From CAZYME01 sp964648115 (GTDB lineage: Bacteria > Pseudomonadota > Gammaproteobacteria > Legionellales > Legionellaceae), in the NCBI GenBank assembly GCA_964648115.1, contig CAZYME010000013.1, positions 4,068 to 68,067 on the forward strand: a DNA stretch of 64,000 nucleotides, written 5' to 3'. Of this stretch, positions 10,161 to 18,983 are shown in pieces (position 1 is the first letter of the stretch; each line of letters begins with the position of its first letter). The notes under the pieces were generated by a model that saw only the letters and a program-made list of their open reading frames with translations, did not search any database and was not told where the DNA came from. Position numbers and translations under genes: made by a program.

Positions 10161-11228
10161 CTACGGATTTTTTGGCGGCAAAACACTATCAAGCTCTTCT
10201 GCTTGGAGTTGAGCGGCTATATCTTCGTCTTGAAGAGTCTCATTTTTACCAGCCTTTTGATCAGCCTCTTTTGCTTTTGTAGAAATATGTTCTCGTTGTT
10301 GAATGAGAGTAGCTAACTCAAGGGTATAGTTCTCATTCTTACCCGAAGACATAGACTTTAATACCGTTTGTTCCTGAGGAGATAGACTTTGTGTGATCTG
10401 ATCAATTTGCTCTTGGACAGAGAGAGTGTCTGCTGGGCGAGCCGGTTCTGGTTTAGGTATAACTGCATCATGTAAACTGGTTGCCTCTTGGGGTGGGGGG
10501 CTTAGCTCAAGTGTATCTGGTAGGCTCGACATTGCCATAGGGTGTTGTTGTTCGCTTTGATGAGGAGCTACAGGTTGAGAGGGAGGCGCTATATCAGCCG
10601 TGTCTGTTACTATGGTTTCGCGGCCATCAGATGCAGCTGGCATGACTTTAGGGGTGGCAAGTATCTCATCTAATTGCGTCTCACTAAGCACGTCTACATC
10701 GGCTGCGTCTGCTATAGTTTCAGGCTTATCAAGCCTTTGCATTTCTATCTCTTCAGGAGGTCCTTTTTTTGGAGGAGTTCGTGGAGTAGCTGCTTCCAAC
10801 CCCGTGAAGTCAAGCTGTCGCTTATAAGCTTCGTCAGTTAGTGCTATAGAGGGAGCAGAAGACTGCATACTGTCTTTTAACGAACGTAGGCGCTGCATAA
10901 GACCAGCATCTTGAGATTTTGCCCGGTTTTCTGAACTGATTTGAGCACCGATCTCAGCCATCACCGCATCGACCTGTTCATCATCTACCGGGCCAAGTAC
11001 TCTATCCAATCCATCATCTAAGACTGCGAAACTTTCTTCTAAAGCACTAAATTGCTCATTAAAAGTCTTGAGAGCAGCATCAAAATTGTGCTCACCGCGT
11101 GCGAGCTCACCTTGGGCCCATGTCTCAAGCTCTGTCATATTTTTCTCTCGCGTCTTCATATCTAGCGATGGGTTTGCAACACTTTTTATCAAATTACCAA
11201 CTTGTCGTTGATTTAGGCGTCGTGGCAT
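10161..11228 (-). CDS. Orphan proline-rich, helical protein; candidate secreted effector
   Basis: 355 residues with no recognised family. There is no signal peptide or membrane segment. Residues 1-125 are helical and acidic (coiled-coil-like, e.g. FNEQFSALEESFAVLDDGLD). Residues 140-265 are proline/alanine-rich and probably disordered. The C-terminus (about 265-355) is helical again and ends in an acidic, Glu-rich tail (DEDIAAQLQAEELD) before LPPKNP. Glu-rich C-terminal blocks are common in Dot/Icm substrates of Legionellales, so secretion is an inference. A CTTAATATT box lies 44-52 bases upstream on its strand, and the gene directly follows a PmrAB-like pair. A structural scaffold protein is an alternative. 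Confidence 0.7.
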   Translation of the reverse strand: MPRRLNQRQVGNLIKSVANPSLDMKTREKNMTELETWAQGELARGEHNFDAALKTFNEQFSALEESFAVLDDGLDRVLGPVDDEQVDAVMAEIGAQISSENRAKSQDAGLMQRLRSLKDSMQSSAPSIALTDEAYKRQLDFTGLEAATPRTPPKKGPPEEIEMQRLDKPETIADAADVDVLSETQLDEILATPKVMPAASDGRETIVTDTADIAPPSQPVAPHQSEQQHPMAMSSLPDTLELSPPPQEATSLHDAVIPKPEPARPADTLSVQEQIDQITQSLSPQEQTVLKSMSSGKNENYTLELATLIQQREHISTKAKEADQKAGKNETLQDEDIAAQLQAEELDSVLPPKNP

Positions 11229-11258
11229 TTCAACCTCTGAGTAGCTTTTCTTACTTTA

Positions 11259-11280
11259 AGTATATGCCGGAAATATTAAG
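11259..11280 (-). promoter_or_regulatory. Candidate PmrA box and -10 upstream of the 355-residue orphan
   Basis: Read on the minus strand, CTTAATATT (11280-11272) matches the cTTAATatT element described for Legionella PmrA, followed 7 bases on by TATACT (11264-11259). The gene starts about 30 bases further on. Only one half-site is present, and the short spacing to the -10 is a weakness. Confidence 0.4.
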
Positions 11281-11330
11281 TGATTATTATCCCCCACGTA
11301 TTACTTATCTCAGTGGTGTAAAGGACTAAT

Positions 11331-12752
11331 TTAGCTTTTGGATTTTAAGACAGGTATGGGGAAAAATACTTTCACAATTAAACCGGTGCCTTCTTTTGGT
11401 GATTCTAAAGCGACTCTGCCGTTGTGTAACGTACAAATTTGTTGAACAATTGCGAGCCCCAAGCCACTGCCAGGGCTTTTATTGCCTAAAACGCGGAAGA
11501 AACGCTCAAATACACGTTCTTGTAATTCATCTGGAATACCTGGGCCGTTGTCACGCACTTCGAGGACAACCTCGTTATCCTTACGGTATACCTTAACAAC
11601 AACCTGGCCGTTTTCTTTGCAATAGCGAATCGCATTATCCACTAAATTACGAATTAAAATACTAAGGGCGGTGGGATTGCCGGCAATAACAGGTGTTTTT
11701 TCATCGGGCTCAAATTCGAGCTCAATTTGTTTTTCTACAGCGGCGGGAGCTAGCATAGCTAGTACTTCTCGAGTCGTTCTTTGTAAATTCACCTCGTCCA
11801 GATCATTGATGCTGGCAGCTTCGGGGACTAATTTACTCATGGTTAGTAATTGCTGAACAATATGGGCGGTGCGATTAACGCTGGCAATCAATTTTTGTAA
11901 CGCTATATTCTTTTTCTCTACAACGCTGGTATTTAAGGCAACTTGCGCTTGAGCCTTTAGTGCCGCCAGAGGTGTGCGTAGCTCATGAGCAGCGTCAGCA
12001 GCAAAGCGTTTTTCACGCTCAAAACCTTCTTTTAATCGGAAAAATAGCTTGTTTAGCTCATCAAGGACCGGCTTAATTTCTTCCGGAACTTCTCTAATAT
12101 TCACTGGCTCCAAATGACTGGGTGCTCTATTTGCCACTTCTTGGGCCACACGATCCAGACTGTCTAGGCCTCTACCAATGATGATCCAAATGAGTAGGCC
12201 TGACAAAGGAAACGTTAACAGCATAATATAAAGATCATCCTGCGCAATGCGATGACCTAACTCATTTCGAGTATCGTAGCGCTCAGCTAACACAGTGCGA
12301 ATGCCCGCTTTGTTGTTGTATGCAGTAAATACGCGCCACTTTTGTTTGCCTATCCACTTATCACTAAAACCGTCTTTATCAGCAGTCAGTGGAATTTTAG
12401 GGGCGTTGGATGAGTGCAACAATAATCTGCCGCCGTCTGTCCAGACTTGAAAGTTAAACTTATCTAGATAATGCTCAGGAGGTTCATCGTCAAGCAAAGG
12501 ACGTTGATAATAGGTCTCAACCTTTTGTGGAATGGTTTCCAGAGTATCCTGGATTTTAAGCAGAGGACGTTGGTGCAGGTCATCACCTAACAATGCTTGA
12601 TAAGAGAGGGCTGAAATAGCCATTAGCGTATCCAGGTGTTCCTGAATATCTTTTTGATCTAAATAATAGTTACCAATAGCAGTCAATGTCGTGGTAATTG
12701 TAATTGCCAGCAATAAATTAATTAATAAAAATTTTCGTATTGAGGATTTCAC
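11331..12752 (-). CDS. Sensor histidine kinase, PmrB/QseC type
   Basis: 473-residue inner-membrane kinase. TM1 is at about residues 8-28, followed by a periplasmic sensor region of about 145 residues, TM2 at about 174-193 and a HAMP-like linker. The phosphoacceptor is in AADAAHELRTPLAALK (His256), and the ATPase domain has N box NLVDNAIRYC, G1 DNGPGIP and G2 GSGLGLAIV. It starts with GTG, overlapping the regulator's stop codon by 4 bases, so the two are cotranscribed. The sequence type is OmpR-linked, close to QseC/PmrB. In Legionella and Coxiella the PmrAB system controls type IV secretion genes; this identity is an inference from architecture. Confidence 0.9.
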   Translation of the reverse strand: MKSSIRKFLLINLLLAITITTTLTAIGNYYLDQKDIQEHLDTLMAISALSYQALLGDDLHQRPLLKIQDTLETIPQKVETYYQRPLLDDEPPEHYLDKFNFQVWTDGGRLLLHSSNAPKIPLTADKDGFSDKWIGKQKWRVFTAYNNKAGIRTVLAERYDTRNELGHRIAQDDLYIMLLTFPLSGLLIWIIIGRGLDSLDRVAQEVANRAPSHLEPVNIREVPEEIKPVLDELNKLFFRLKEGFEREKRFAADAAHELRTPLAALKAQAQVALNTSVVEKKNIALQKLIASVNRTAHIVQQLLTMSKLVPEAASINDLDEVNLQRTTREVLAMLAPAAVEKQIELEFEPDEKTPVIAGNPTALSILIRNLVDNAIRYCKENGQVVVKVYRKDNEVVLEVRDNGPGIPDELQERVFERFFRVLGNKSPGSGLGLAIVQQICTLHNGRVALESPKEGTGLIVKVFFPIPVLKSKS

Positions 12753-13426
12753 GATCCAGAGGTGCTCTCATTTTTTTCAGCCATATAACCTACGCCTCTA
12801 ATGGTACGGATAAAATTGGCATTAAGTTTCTTCCGTAGGTTATGAATATGTACTTCCAGAGCATTGCTATCAACGTCTTCATCCCAGCCATAAATGCTTT
12901 GCATTAATTGCTCTCGTGATAAGACATGGCCGCTGTTTTCTAATAATTTCTGTAACAAAGAAAATTCTCGGCGAGGAACATTGATAAGAACATCATCCAC
13001 CATTACTGAATGGGCCGCAGGATCAAGCGTTATGTTACGGTATTGTAACGTAGTGTCAGCGCGCCCTTGAGAGCGTCTAATTAATGCGCGTATTCTTGCG
13101 CTGAGCTCATTTAAGTCAAAAGGCTTAATGATATAGTCATCAGCACCGCAATCTAAGCCTTTGACCCTGCTTTCAACCGATTCTCGGGCAGTCAAAATAA
13201 TCACAGGCGTAGCATTTCCATCATGGCGCACGGCTTGCAATAGGCTTATCCCAGACAGTTTTGGTAGTCCCAAATCTAAAATAATCAACTCGAAAGATTC
13301 GGATCTGAGTGCTGCGCGAGCGGCCTCGCCGTCTTTTAGCCAATCGACAATATAACCAAATTGAGTGAGGCCTGTTTTAACAGCATCTCCAAGTAACTCA
13401 TCGTCTTCAACCAGTAGCAATCGCAT
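12749..13426 (-). CDS. OmpR-family response regulator, PmrA/QseB type
   Basis: 225 residues: receiver domain with acidic pocket (EDD, residues 7-9), phosphoacceptor Asp51 in LIILDLGLPKLSG, Thr in ILTARE and Lys in IIKPFD, then a winged-helix DNA-binding domain (about 130-218, ALEVHIHNLRKKL, IRTIRGVGYM). AAGGAG lies 5 bases ahead of the ATG. The gap to the upstream yciB stop is only 17 bases, so yciB-regulator-kinase probably form one transcript. The closest characterised relatives by motif are PmrA and QseB; in Legionellales PmrA activates dot/icm and effector genes. Two candidate PmrA boxes occur elsewhere in this window. Confidence 0.9.
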   Translation of the reverse strand: MRLLLVEDDELLGDAVKTGLTQFGYIVDWLKDGEAARAALRSESFELIILDLGLPKLSGISLLQAVRHDGNATPVIILTARESVESRVKGLDCGADDYIIKPFDLNELSARIRALIRRSQGRADTTLQYRNITLDPAAHSVMVDDVLINVPRREFSLLQKLLENSGHVLSREQLMQSIYGWDEDVDSNALEVHIHNLRKKLNANFIRTIRGVGYMAEKNESTSGS

Positions 13427-13443
13427 TTTTGCTCCTTAAATGG

Positions 13444-14007
13444 TTATAGGCGCGGGTTTCCAGATGGTTGCTTTTCCAAGTCTTTTTCGATGTGTCTAGT
13501 TAAATAAAGGGCTTGGAAGAACACAAATAGCAGTGTAAAACCTGCTCCGCCAAATAATTTAAAGTTAACCCAAAAGTCTGTATCATAATAGTATGCAACG
13601 TACAGATTTAACGCGCCCATTAAAATAAAAAATACGGCCCATGCCATATTTAAACGACCCCATATCTTTGGTGGTAAACAGACGTTTCCATCCATCATTT
13701 TCTGAATTAATGTTTTTTTCCCAATAAATGCTGAGCCGATAAACACTAAAGAAGATAACCAATAAATGCCAGTGGGCTTCCATTTAATAAACCAAGGGTT
13801 GTGGAAGAACAATGTGGCACCACCTAATACCATGATGAGACTCATGCTAATTAAATGCATTTTTTCATAATGCTGGTGTTTCAGCCTATAAAATACTACT
13901 TGCAACACGGAAGCGACCATTGCAACAGCAGTGGCCGTATAGATGCCAAAAAACTTATAACATACGAAAAAAATGAGAATTGGAAAAAAATCAAAGAGTA
14001 GTTTCAT
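13444..14007 (-). CDS. yciB: YciB/IspZ-type inner-membrane septation protein
   Basis: 187-residue integral membrane protein with about five hydrophobic segments and the family opening [14 protein letters not shown]. Motifs [14 protein letters not shown] and [19 protein letters not shown] are typical of YciB (septation protein A), which affects cell-envelope synthesis and division. An open frame extends 13 residues further upstream, but the family start is the second ATG of the ATGATG pair; the SD is weak in either case. It sits directly upstream of the two-component regulator. Confidence 0.88.
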   Translation of the reverse strand: MKLLFDFFPILIFFVCYKFFGIYTATAVAMVASVLQVVFYRLKHQHYEKMHLISMSLIMVLGGATLFFHNPWFIKWKPTGIYWLSSLVFIGSAFIGKKTLIQKMMDGNVCLPPKIWGRLNMAWAVFFILMGALNLYVAYYYDTDFWVNFKLFGGAGFTLLFVFFQALYLTRHIEKDLEKQPSGNPRL

Positions 14008-14127
14008 CATATTATTAATTATGGAACAGTATGTTAAGTATAACACATGATTTTAATTGATCTTGCAAGCTATACAATCCGACAGTGCAAACGCATCTAA
14101 ATTTTGAGCATTTATTTGTTAAAAAAT

Positions 14128-14205
14128 CCGTCTTTGCGAGCCTTGGCGAAGCAATCCAGTGACCTTAAGGACGCTAGATTGCTTCGCCAAGGCTCGCAAA
14201 GACGG
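14128..14205. repeat. Family B palindromic repeat, inner part
   Basis: A near-perfect inverted repeat of about 78 bases: CCGTCTTTGCGAGCCTTGGC on the left matches its reverse complement ending GCTCGCAAAGACGG on the right. The same family, with longer outer arms, occurs at 28930-29083 and in a degenerate form at 23022-23108. It fills most of the gap between yciB and mltD. Confidence 0.8.
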
Positions 14206-14275
14206 TTAATCACTTTTAATGCTGCATTTAGATTGATTTTTAATCATAAGATGCGGTTGCCCTGTACAATCCGAG

Positions 14276-15715
14276 CTAACCTAACCGAATTTTTTGGCCC
14301 GGATGGAGATGATAGTCTTTCAATTCAGGGTTTAGCTTAATAAGTGCAATGATAGAAGTATTGTTTTGCTTAGCAAGTGCACTAAGGCTGTCCCCAGCTT
14401 TGACAACATACAAGCCTATAGTCGGAGTGTGCTTCCAAATAATAAGCTGCTGGCCAGGTAGGATTGTTTGCGTATTTAAATGATTCCATGCCTGAATATC
14501 ATTAATAGTTACACCATATTTTTTTTGTATCTGCTCGTAAGATTCATTCCTCTGCACAATGTGAATGACTTTATATTGTTTCGCAGCGGTAAAATGTTGC
14601 GATTGGTTAGGTCTGAGCTTGACAGTTTGCATTGGTAAAATTTTTGTTGGAACAACCGTTGCATTGTTACTGCTAGGAATAAGAACGTATTGGCCATCTT
14701 GAACTGCAGTGGTTTTTAATTGATTTAGTTCTTTAATCAAATTTACTGTGGTGTGGTATTTTTGGGCAATTAAGACCAAACTATCCCCAGCACTGACTTT
14801 ATGGCGTGTCCAGCTCACGCGCGCATCAATGGGAACATTTGCCAAATTTCGGTTGAAATCTTCAACCCTGCCTGTCGGAATGAGTAATTTATAGGGGCGG
14901 TAAGGTGCTGTAGCCCATCGGTTATAACCTGGATTTAATTTAATTAAATCTCTGTAGGAAATACCGGCTAATTTTGCGGCATGGTTAAGGTCAATCTGGC
15001 TACCAATGTTAACTTCTTCAAAATAGGGTAGATGTGGAATATCCGGTAGTGTTACTCGATAACGTTCTGGGTATTGAATAACCTCAGCTAGTGCAAGCAG
15101 GCGGGGTATATAGGCCTTGGTTTCTTGAGGAACGTCAAGTAACCAAAAACTGATTTTACGCCCAGTATACTGGCTATTTTTAATGATACGACCCAGCGCA
15201 CCTTCCCCTGCGTCGTAGGCGGCGACAGCGAGCAACCAATCTTCATTAAAAAAATGATGTAAATATGAGAAATAATTAAGTGCGGCATCAGTAGAAGGGC
15301 GAATACTGCGTCTACCATCAAACCACCAGTCTTGTTTTAACCCTAAGTCAGTTCCGGTTCCTGGCATAAGTTGCCATAACCCAGCTGCTCCTTTGCCTGA
15401 GTAGGCAAACGGATTATAGGAGCTTTCAATCATCGGGATTAGAGCAAGCTCTCCAGGCATACCACGTTTTTTAATTTCAGTAACAATATGATAAATATAG
15501 GGTTCTGACTTTTTGGCTAAGTTTTGTATATAGCTTGGATGAGATGTAATCCAGCGAATTTGGTTTTGTACGTCAGGTTGGGTTATTTCATGGTTGAGTG
15601 ATAATTCACTGCGTAGAACATCCCAAACGTTAGGCGTTGAGTAGGTATTTGCAACCGTAGCATAGACAGGTAGAGTAAATAATAGGCAAGATATAATCAG
15701 TGACTGAAACTTCAA
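14276..15715 (-). CDS. mltD: Membrane-bound lytic murein transglycosylase D
   Basis: Cleaves peptidoglycan glycan strands to 1,6-anhydro-muropeptides in the envelope. The 479-residue protein has a signal peptide (cleavage near VYATVA; no clear lipobox, unlike E. coli MltD) and an SLT catalytic domain at about residues 70-200 with catalytic Glu97 in IPMIESSYNP and the GAAGLWQLMPGT motif. Three LysM repeats follow in the C-terminal third (VSAGDSLVLIAQKYH, VQRNESYEQIQKKYG, VKAGDSLSALAKQNN). Its products could be recycled through the AmpG permease at 60883. Confidence 0.93.
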   Translation of the reverse strand: MKFQSLIISCLLFTLPVYATVANTYSTPNVWDVLRSELSLNHEITQPDVQNQIRWITSHPSYIQNLAKKSEPYIYHIVTEIKKRGMPGELALIPMIESSYNPFAYSGKGAAGLWQLMPGTGTDLGLKQDWWFDGRRSIRPSTDAALNYFSYLHHFFNEDWLLAVAAYDAGEGALGRIIKNSQYTGRKISFWLLDVPQETKAYIPRLLALAEVIQYPERYRVTLPDIPHLPYFEEVNIGSQIDLNHAAKLAGISYRDLIKLNPGYNRWATAPYRPYKLLIPTGRVEDFNRNLANVPIDARVSWTRHKVSAGDSLVLIAQKYHTTVNLIKELNQLKTTAVQDGQYVLIPSSNNATVVPTKILPMQTVKLRPNQSQHFTAAKQYKVIHIVQRNESYEQIQKKYGVTINDIQAWNHLNTQTILPGQQLIIWKHTPTIGLYVVKAGDSLSALAKQNNTSIIALIKLNPELKDYHLHPGQKIRLG

Positions 15716-15796
15716 AGTAACGGCCTGTTTTTATCGTGGGCTTAGCAGTCTACTAAAAAAATGGCATGCAAGAAACCCTGTAATTTTGGTGAGGAA

Positions 15797-15942
15797 TAGG
15801 TTCCTCTACCATTGATGGGAGAGGATGCCCGACAGGGCAGGTGAGGGTAGATTAAATAAAAAAATACATTTTTTGTTGAAAGCTTTTCAATCACCCCTCA
15901 TCCGCCCTTTCGGGCACCTTCTCCCCTCGGGGCGAAGGAACC
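15797..15942. repeat. Family C palindromic repeat, copy 2
   Basis: About 146 bases, very similar to copy 1 at 9918-10063: left arm around GCCCGACAGGGCAGGTGAGG, right arm around CCCTCATCCGCCCTTTCGGG, A/T-rich centre. It fills the gap between mltD and gloB. Confidence 0.8.
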
Positions 15943-15959
15943 ATAGTTAATTGCTGGCG

Positions 15960-16721
15960 TTAAATAAACATATTTTTTTTCTCACGTAACAACTCAAAAA
16001 TGGCAAGAGAGTTATGCGATTGAAGCCCTTGTTCATACGCAAACTCCTGCACTGCTGGGAGGTGTGTACGCATGAAGGGATTAATTTTTTTCTCAAGGGC
16101 GATGGTTGAAGGCAGCGAACAGCCTTCTTTTTCTTGCAAATGTGCGATGTAAGACTGAATAGTGTGGTTTTCTGGTTCAACACTAGCTGCAAAACGTAAA
16201 TTTTGCAGCGTATATTCATGCCCACAATACACCTTGGTATCTTTGGGTAAATTCTTCAATAGCATGATCGAATGGTGAAGTTGTTCGATAGTCCCATCAA
16301 ATACACGGCCACAACCCCCGGAAAATAGGGTGTCTCCACAAAATAACCACCCCTTGGTGGGCTCTTGATAACAAATATGAGAGCTGGTATGGCCAGGTGT
16401 GCTTAACACCCTAAATGCCAAATTATCGATATGCACAATATCTTCATCACGAACCAATCTGTTCACAAAGGGAATTCTTGCATCAGCTGGCCCATAAACG
16501 TGGGTTTCTGGGAAATGCTTCAGTAGTTCTGTAACTCCACCAGCATGATCATCATGATGGTGGGTGAGCAAAATGTTGTTTAAAGTAAGCTTATTATTTT
16601 TAGCATAAGACAAAACAGGTGCTGCATCACCAGGGTCAAGGCAGGCTAGAGTGTGTTTTCGTTCATTCACGATCACCCAGATGTAATTATCCTTGAACGC
16701 CTTTAGAGCAAAGATAGTCAT
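15960..16721 (-). CDS. gloB: Hydroxyacylglutathione hydrolase (glyoxalase II)
   Basis: Hydrolyses S-lactoylglutathione to lactate and glutathione, the second step of methylglyoxal detoxification. The 253 residues have the metallo-beta-lactamase metal motif THHHDDHAGG near residue 54, the second-site CGDTLFSGGCGR and the GHEYTLQNLRFA segment, with a helical C-terminal domain. The length is normal. It lies 9 bases downstream of rlmJ on the same strand, so the two are probably cotranscribed. The final few codons abut the family C repeat. Confidence 0.95.
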   Translation of the reverse strand: MTIFALKAFKDNYIWVIVNERKHTLACLDPGDAAPVLSYAKNNKLTLNNILLTHHHDDHAGGVTELLKHFPETHVYGPADARIPFVNRLVRDEDIVHIDNLAFRVLSTPGHTSSHICYQEPTKGWLFCGDTLFSGGCGRVFDGTIEQLHHSIMLLKNLPKDTKVYCGHEYTLQNLRFAASVEPENHTIQSYIAHLQEKEGCSLPSTIALEKKINPFMRTHLPAVQEFAYEQGLQSHNSLAIFELLREKKNMFI

Positions 16722-16730
16722 GTATGACCC

Positions 16731-17555
16731 CTATTCTATAAGGTAGGAAGAAATCCCCGGATTAAATAATGTACGTAACACGTCCAAGGTTGATTTTAAC
16801 TGGGCTTTTAGTACATAAGGCGGGTTAATAATCCACAACCCACATCCTGTCATGCCTGGTTTGTTTGCGCCCGTGAGATAAAATTCTATGCGTAAAGTAC
16901 GCTTGGCATCAATATTTTTTAAGCCCCTAAGCAATTGAGCATGGAGTTTATTATCAACTAATGGATACCACAGACAATAAACACCCGTTTCAAATCGTTG
17001 ATAGGCCGCTTTTAATAGCTCCGGCACTTCGCGATACTCCGTTTTAATTTCATAGGATGGATCAAGGAAAATTAGCCCTCGTCGTTCAGCAGGCGGAAGA
17101 GTCGATTTTAAGCTATCTAATCCATTGCTATTAGTAAAGGAAACGCGCTTGCCCATTTTGGGTAGTTGCTGTAAATATTCAAATTCACTGGGATGTAGCT
17201 CACACAGCACCAACCTATCTTGCTCGCGAAGCATTTGCAATGCAATCGATGGTGATCCAGGATAATAATGTAAAGTGTCACCCGGGTTTAACGGCTCAAT
17301 TTGTTGTAAATACAGTGATAATACAGCTGGTATTTGCTTTCGCTGTGCCCAAAGTAGCTCAATTCCTTGCCGAAACTCACCAGTTTTTAAAGCTTGTTTA
17401 TCATATAAATCATAAAGACCTTTGCCAGCATGGGTTTCTAAATAAAACATGGGTTTGTCTTTAGTGACCATGTAAGAGAGTAGGTGTGTCAATGCTGCAT
17501 GTTTGACAACGTCAGCAAAATTGCCAGCGTGATAACCGTGTTGATAACTGAGCAT
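16731..17555 (-). CDS. rlmJ: 23S rRNA (adenine2030-N6)-methyltransferase RlmJ
   Basis: SAM-dependent N6-adenine methyltransferase acting on 23S rRNA. The 274-residue product shows the diagnostic N-terminus MLSYQHGYHAGNFADVVKH, the ETHAGKGLYDL SAM-binding motif, and the catalytic FLDPSYEIKTEY (usually DPPYE; Ser replaces the second Pro here). The length is close to the E. coli protein. It is followed at 9 bases by gloB. Confidence 0.93.
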   Translation of the reverse strand: MLSYQHGYHAGNFADVVKHAALTHLLSYMVTKDKPMFYLETHAGKGLYDLYDKQALKTGEFRQGIELLWAQRKQIPAVLSLYLQQIEPLNPGDTLHYYPGSPSIALQMLREQDRLVLCELHPSEFEYLQQLPKMGKRVSFTNSNGLDSLKSTLPPAERRGLIFLDPSYEIKTEYREVPELLKAAYQRFETGVYCLWYPLVDNKLHAQLLRGLKNIDAKRTLRIEFYLTGANKPGMTGCGLWIINPPYVLKAQLKSTLDVLRTLFNPGISSYLIE

Positions 17556-17660
17556 TGTAGTCTTATGAACAAGAAGAGAGAGTGAAGTTTATCAGATTGT
17601 AATATTTAGGCATATTTAATACATGAATAATAAATTATAACTCCCCCAGGTCTTTGAGTT

Positions 17661-17744
17661 GGCCTTAAAGTATTCTTGAAAACGGAAGGCCTACGTACTG
17701 TCCGGTTAAGGCGTGGCGCTGAGTGTCAAGAAAGCCTTAAGGCT
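17661..17744. repeat. Imperfect palindrome in the rlmJ upstream gap
   Basis: GGCCTTAA and TCTTGA (17661-17679) recur as reverse complement TCAAGA and TTAAGGC (17726-17743) around a 45-base centre, flanked by CCCCAGG on both sides. The gap (17556-17783) could hold a structured RNA or an unlisted repeat family; I see no coding region in it. Confidence 0.5.
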
Positions 17745-17783
17745 AATTGGAAGCCCCAGGTTCTGCATGATGAATTAAATTTA

Positions 17784-18812
17784 CTACAGAGCAGGCTGCT
17801 CTTGAGGTATCATTTGAGGCTCGACGTCAATTAGATCTTCGACATCCTGTAAAAATTTAAGTATAACCCCTGCGCGCTCCATTGTTTTGTACTGAAAATC
17901 TTTCATGTCTCTTAAGTTTTTGCCTATCTTATCCTCTACTCTAAAGCTCATCCATAGACTCAAAGGGGCGACTATGACAAAACCAATGGCTGCACCCAAC
18001 AAGGATAGCACAATAACAGGGCTACTACTCATTGCAAGGGCAGCTACAACTCCCAGCGCTGTAACTACGCCGAGGCTGCTCACAGTCCAGGTAACTCCTG
18101 AGCATACGCTGAGCCAAAATTCAATGTTTCGAATCTTGAGTTCCAAAGGATTATTTTCGGAGTCATTAATATACTGCTCAATACGGAGTTGTAAATGAAA
18201 AGCATCGACCATTAATTGTTCCTGAAGCGGATTCTCTAGGACTCTATTAGTCAAGCCTAATATATCGGTTAATAGTTCCATCTCTTTAGGCATTGGATGC
18301 TCAGCGCCACTAAGTATTTGAGGAGATGAAGTTGTATTGTCTTTAACAAGCGAGGCCAATGACATAGCTGCAAAATATAATTCAGCATAGAATAAGTCAT
18401 TAAATAAAGGGTTGGTCTGTTTTTTTTCTTGAATAGTAGCGCGAAGGGTGGAAAGACGGGGGATGAATGAAGTATTGGGATCAACCACATCATTATCATT
18501 TAGCGTAATACTATTAGCCAGATTTGTCACTCCAGTCGCGGTTGGAGCTGTCCACGTTTGATATAAATTAAAGTCTTCACCATATTGCTCGGCTTGAAGC
18601 TTTGGATGCCCGTTTCTCCGTTGAGAAGCCAGGTCACCTTCGTCACTTCTTACATGATCCGCGTACATTGCCATACCATCGGTGTCGCTCTCTTTTAAAT
18701 CTGCTGGTACCTTATTATTTATAGCGCTATTGAGTGCCCAAAATAGGTCCCGATGTCTAAAGGACAGAGGAGGCGTCTTTGTAAGTAGTCTGCGTTTAAT
18801 AGTGAGTGGCAT
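17784..18812 (-). CDS. Orphan protein with C-terminal hydrophobic hairpin; candidate secreted effector
   Basis: 342 residues, no recognised family and no signal peptide. Residues 1-225 are soluble, mixed and helical. Two adjacent hydrophobic segments (about 237-258 and 265-288, rich in Val, Ala, Leu) form a membrane hairpin, followed by an amphipathic helix and a Glu-rich tail (VEDLIDVEPQMIPQEQPAL). A soluble N-terminus, internal hairpin and acidic C-terminus fit Dot/Icm effectors that target host membranes, but this is inference. Upstream on its strand is a strong match to the PmrA element with a TATAAT -10. An ordinary inner-membrane protein remains possible. Confidence 0.7.
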   Translation of the reverse strand: MPLTIKRRLLTKTPPLSFRHRDLFWALNSAINNKVPADLKESDTDGMAMYADHVRSDEGDLASQRRNGHPKLQAEQYGEDFNLYQTWTAPTATGVTNLANSITLNDNDVVDPNTSFIPRLSTLRATIQEKKQTNPLFNDLFYAELYFAAMSLASLVKDNTTSSPQILSGAEHPMPKEMELLTDILGLTNRVLENPLQEQLMVDAFHLQLRIEQYINDSENNPLELKIRNIEFWLSVCSGVTWTVSSLGVVTALGVVAALAMSSSPVIVLSLLGAAIGFVIVAPLSLWMSFRVEDKIGKNLRDMKDFQYKTMERAGVILKFLQDVEDLIDVEPQMIPQEQPAL

Positions 18813-18840
18813 AATGGTTAATTTATCGCGAAAAAAAGTA

Positions 18841-18874
18841 ATTATAATAGCACATTTCTTAAGTTAATATTAAC
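18841..18874 (-). promoter_or_regulatory. Candidate PmrA-controlled promoter of the 342-residue orphan
   Basis: On the minus strand, GTTAATATTAACTTAAG (18874-18858) fits the Coxiella-type PmrA pattern CTTAA-N2-TT-N2-CTTAA except for the first base. It lies 11 bases ahead of a perfect TATAAT (18846-18841), so the box occupies the -35 position, where an activator would substitute. The start codon is about 29 bases further on. Confidence 0.5.
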
Positions 18875-18983
18875 AAGTGGTCAATCCTGTGAAAAAAGTT
18901 TACCGTGTCCTTATCCTCCATCGGATTATAAGTAAAAATTTGCACTATACTATGTTTGAAGATAGAGAAAATAGGGGGGAATT

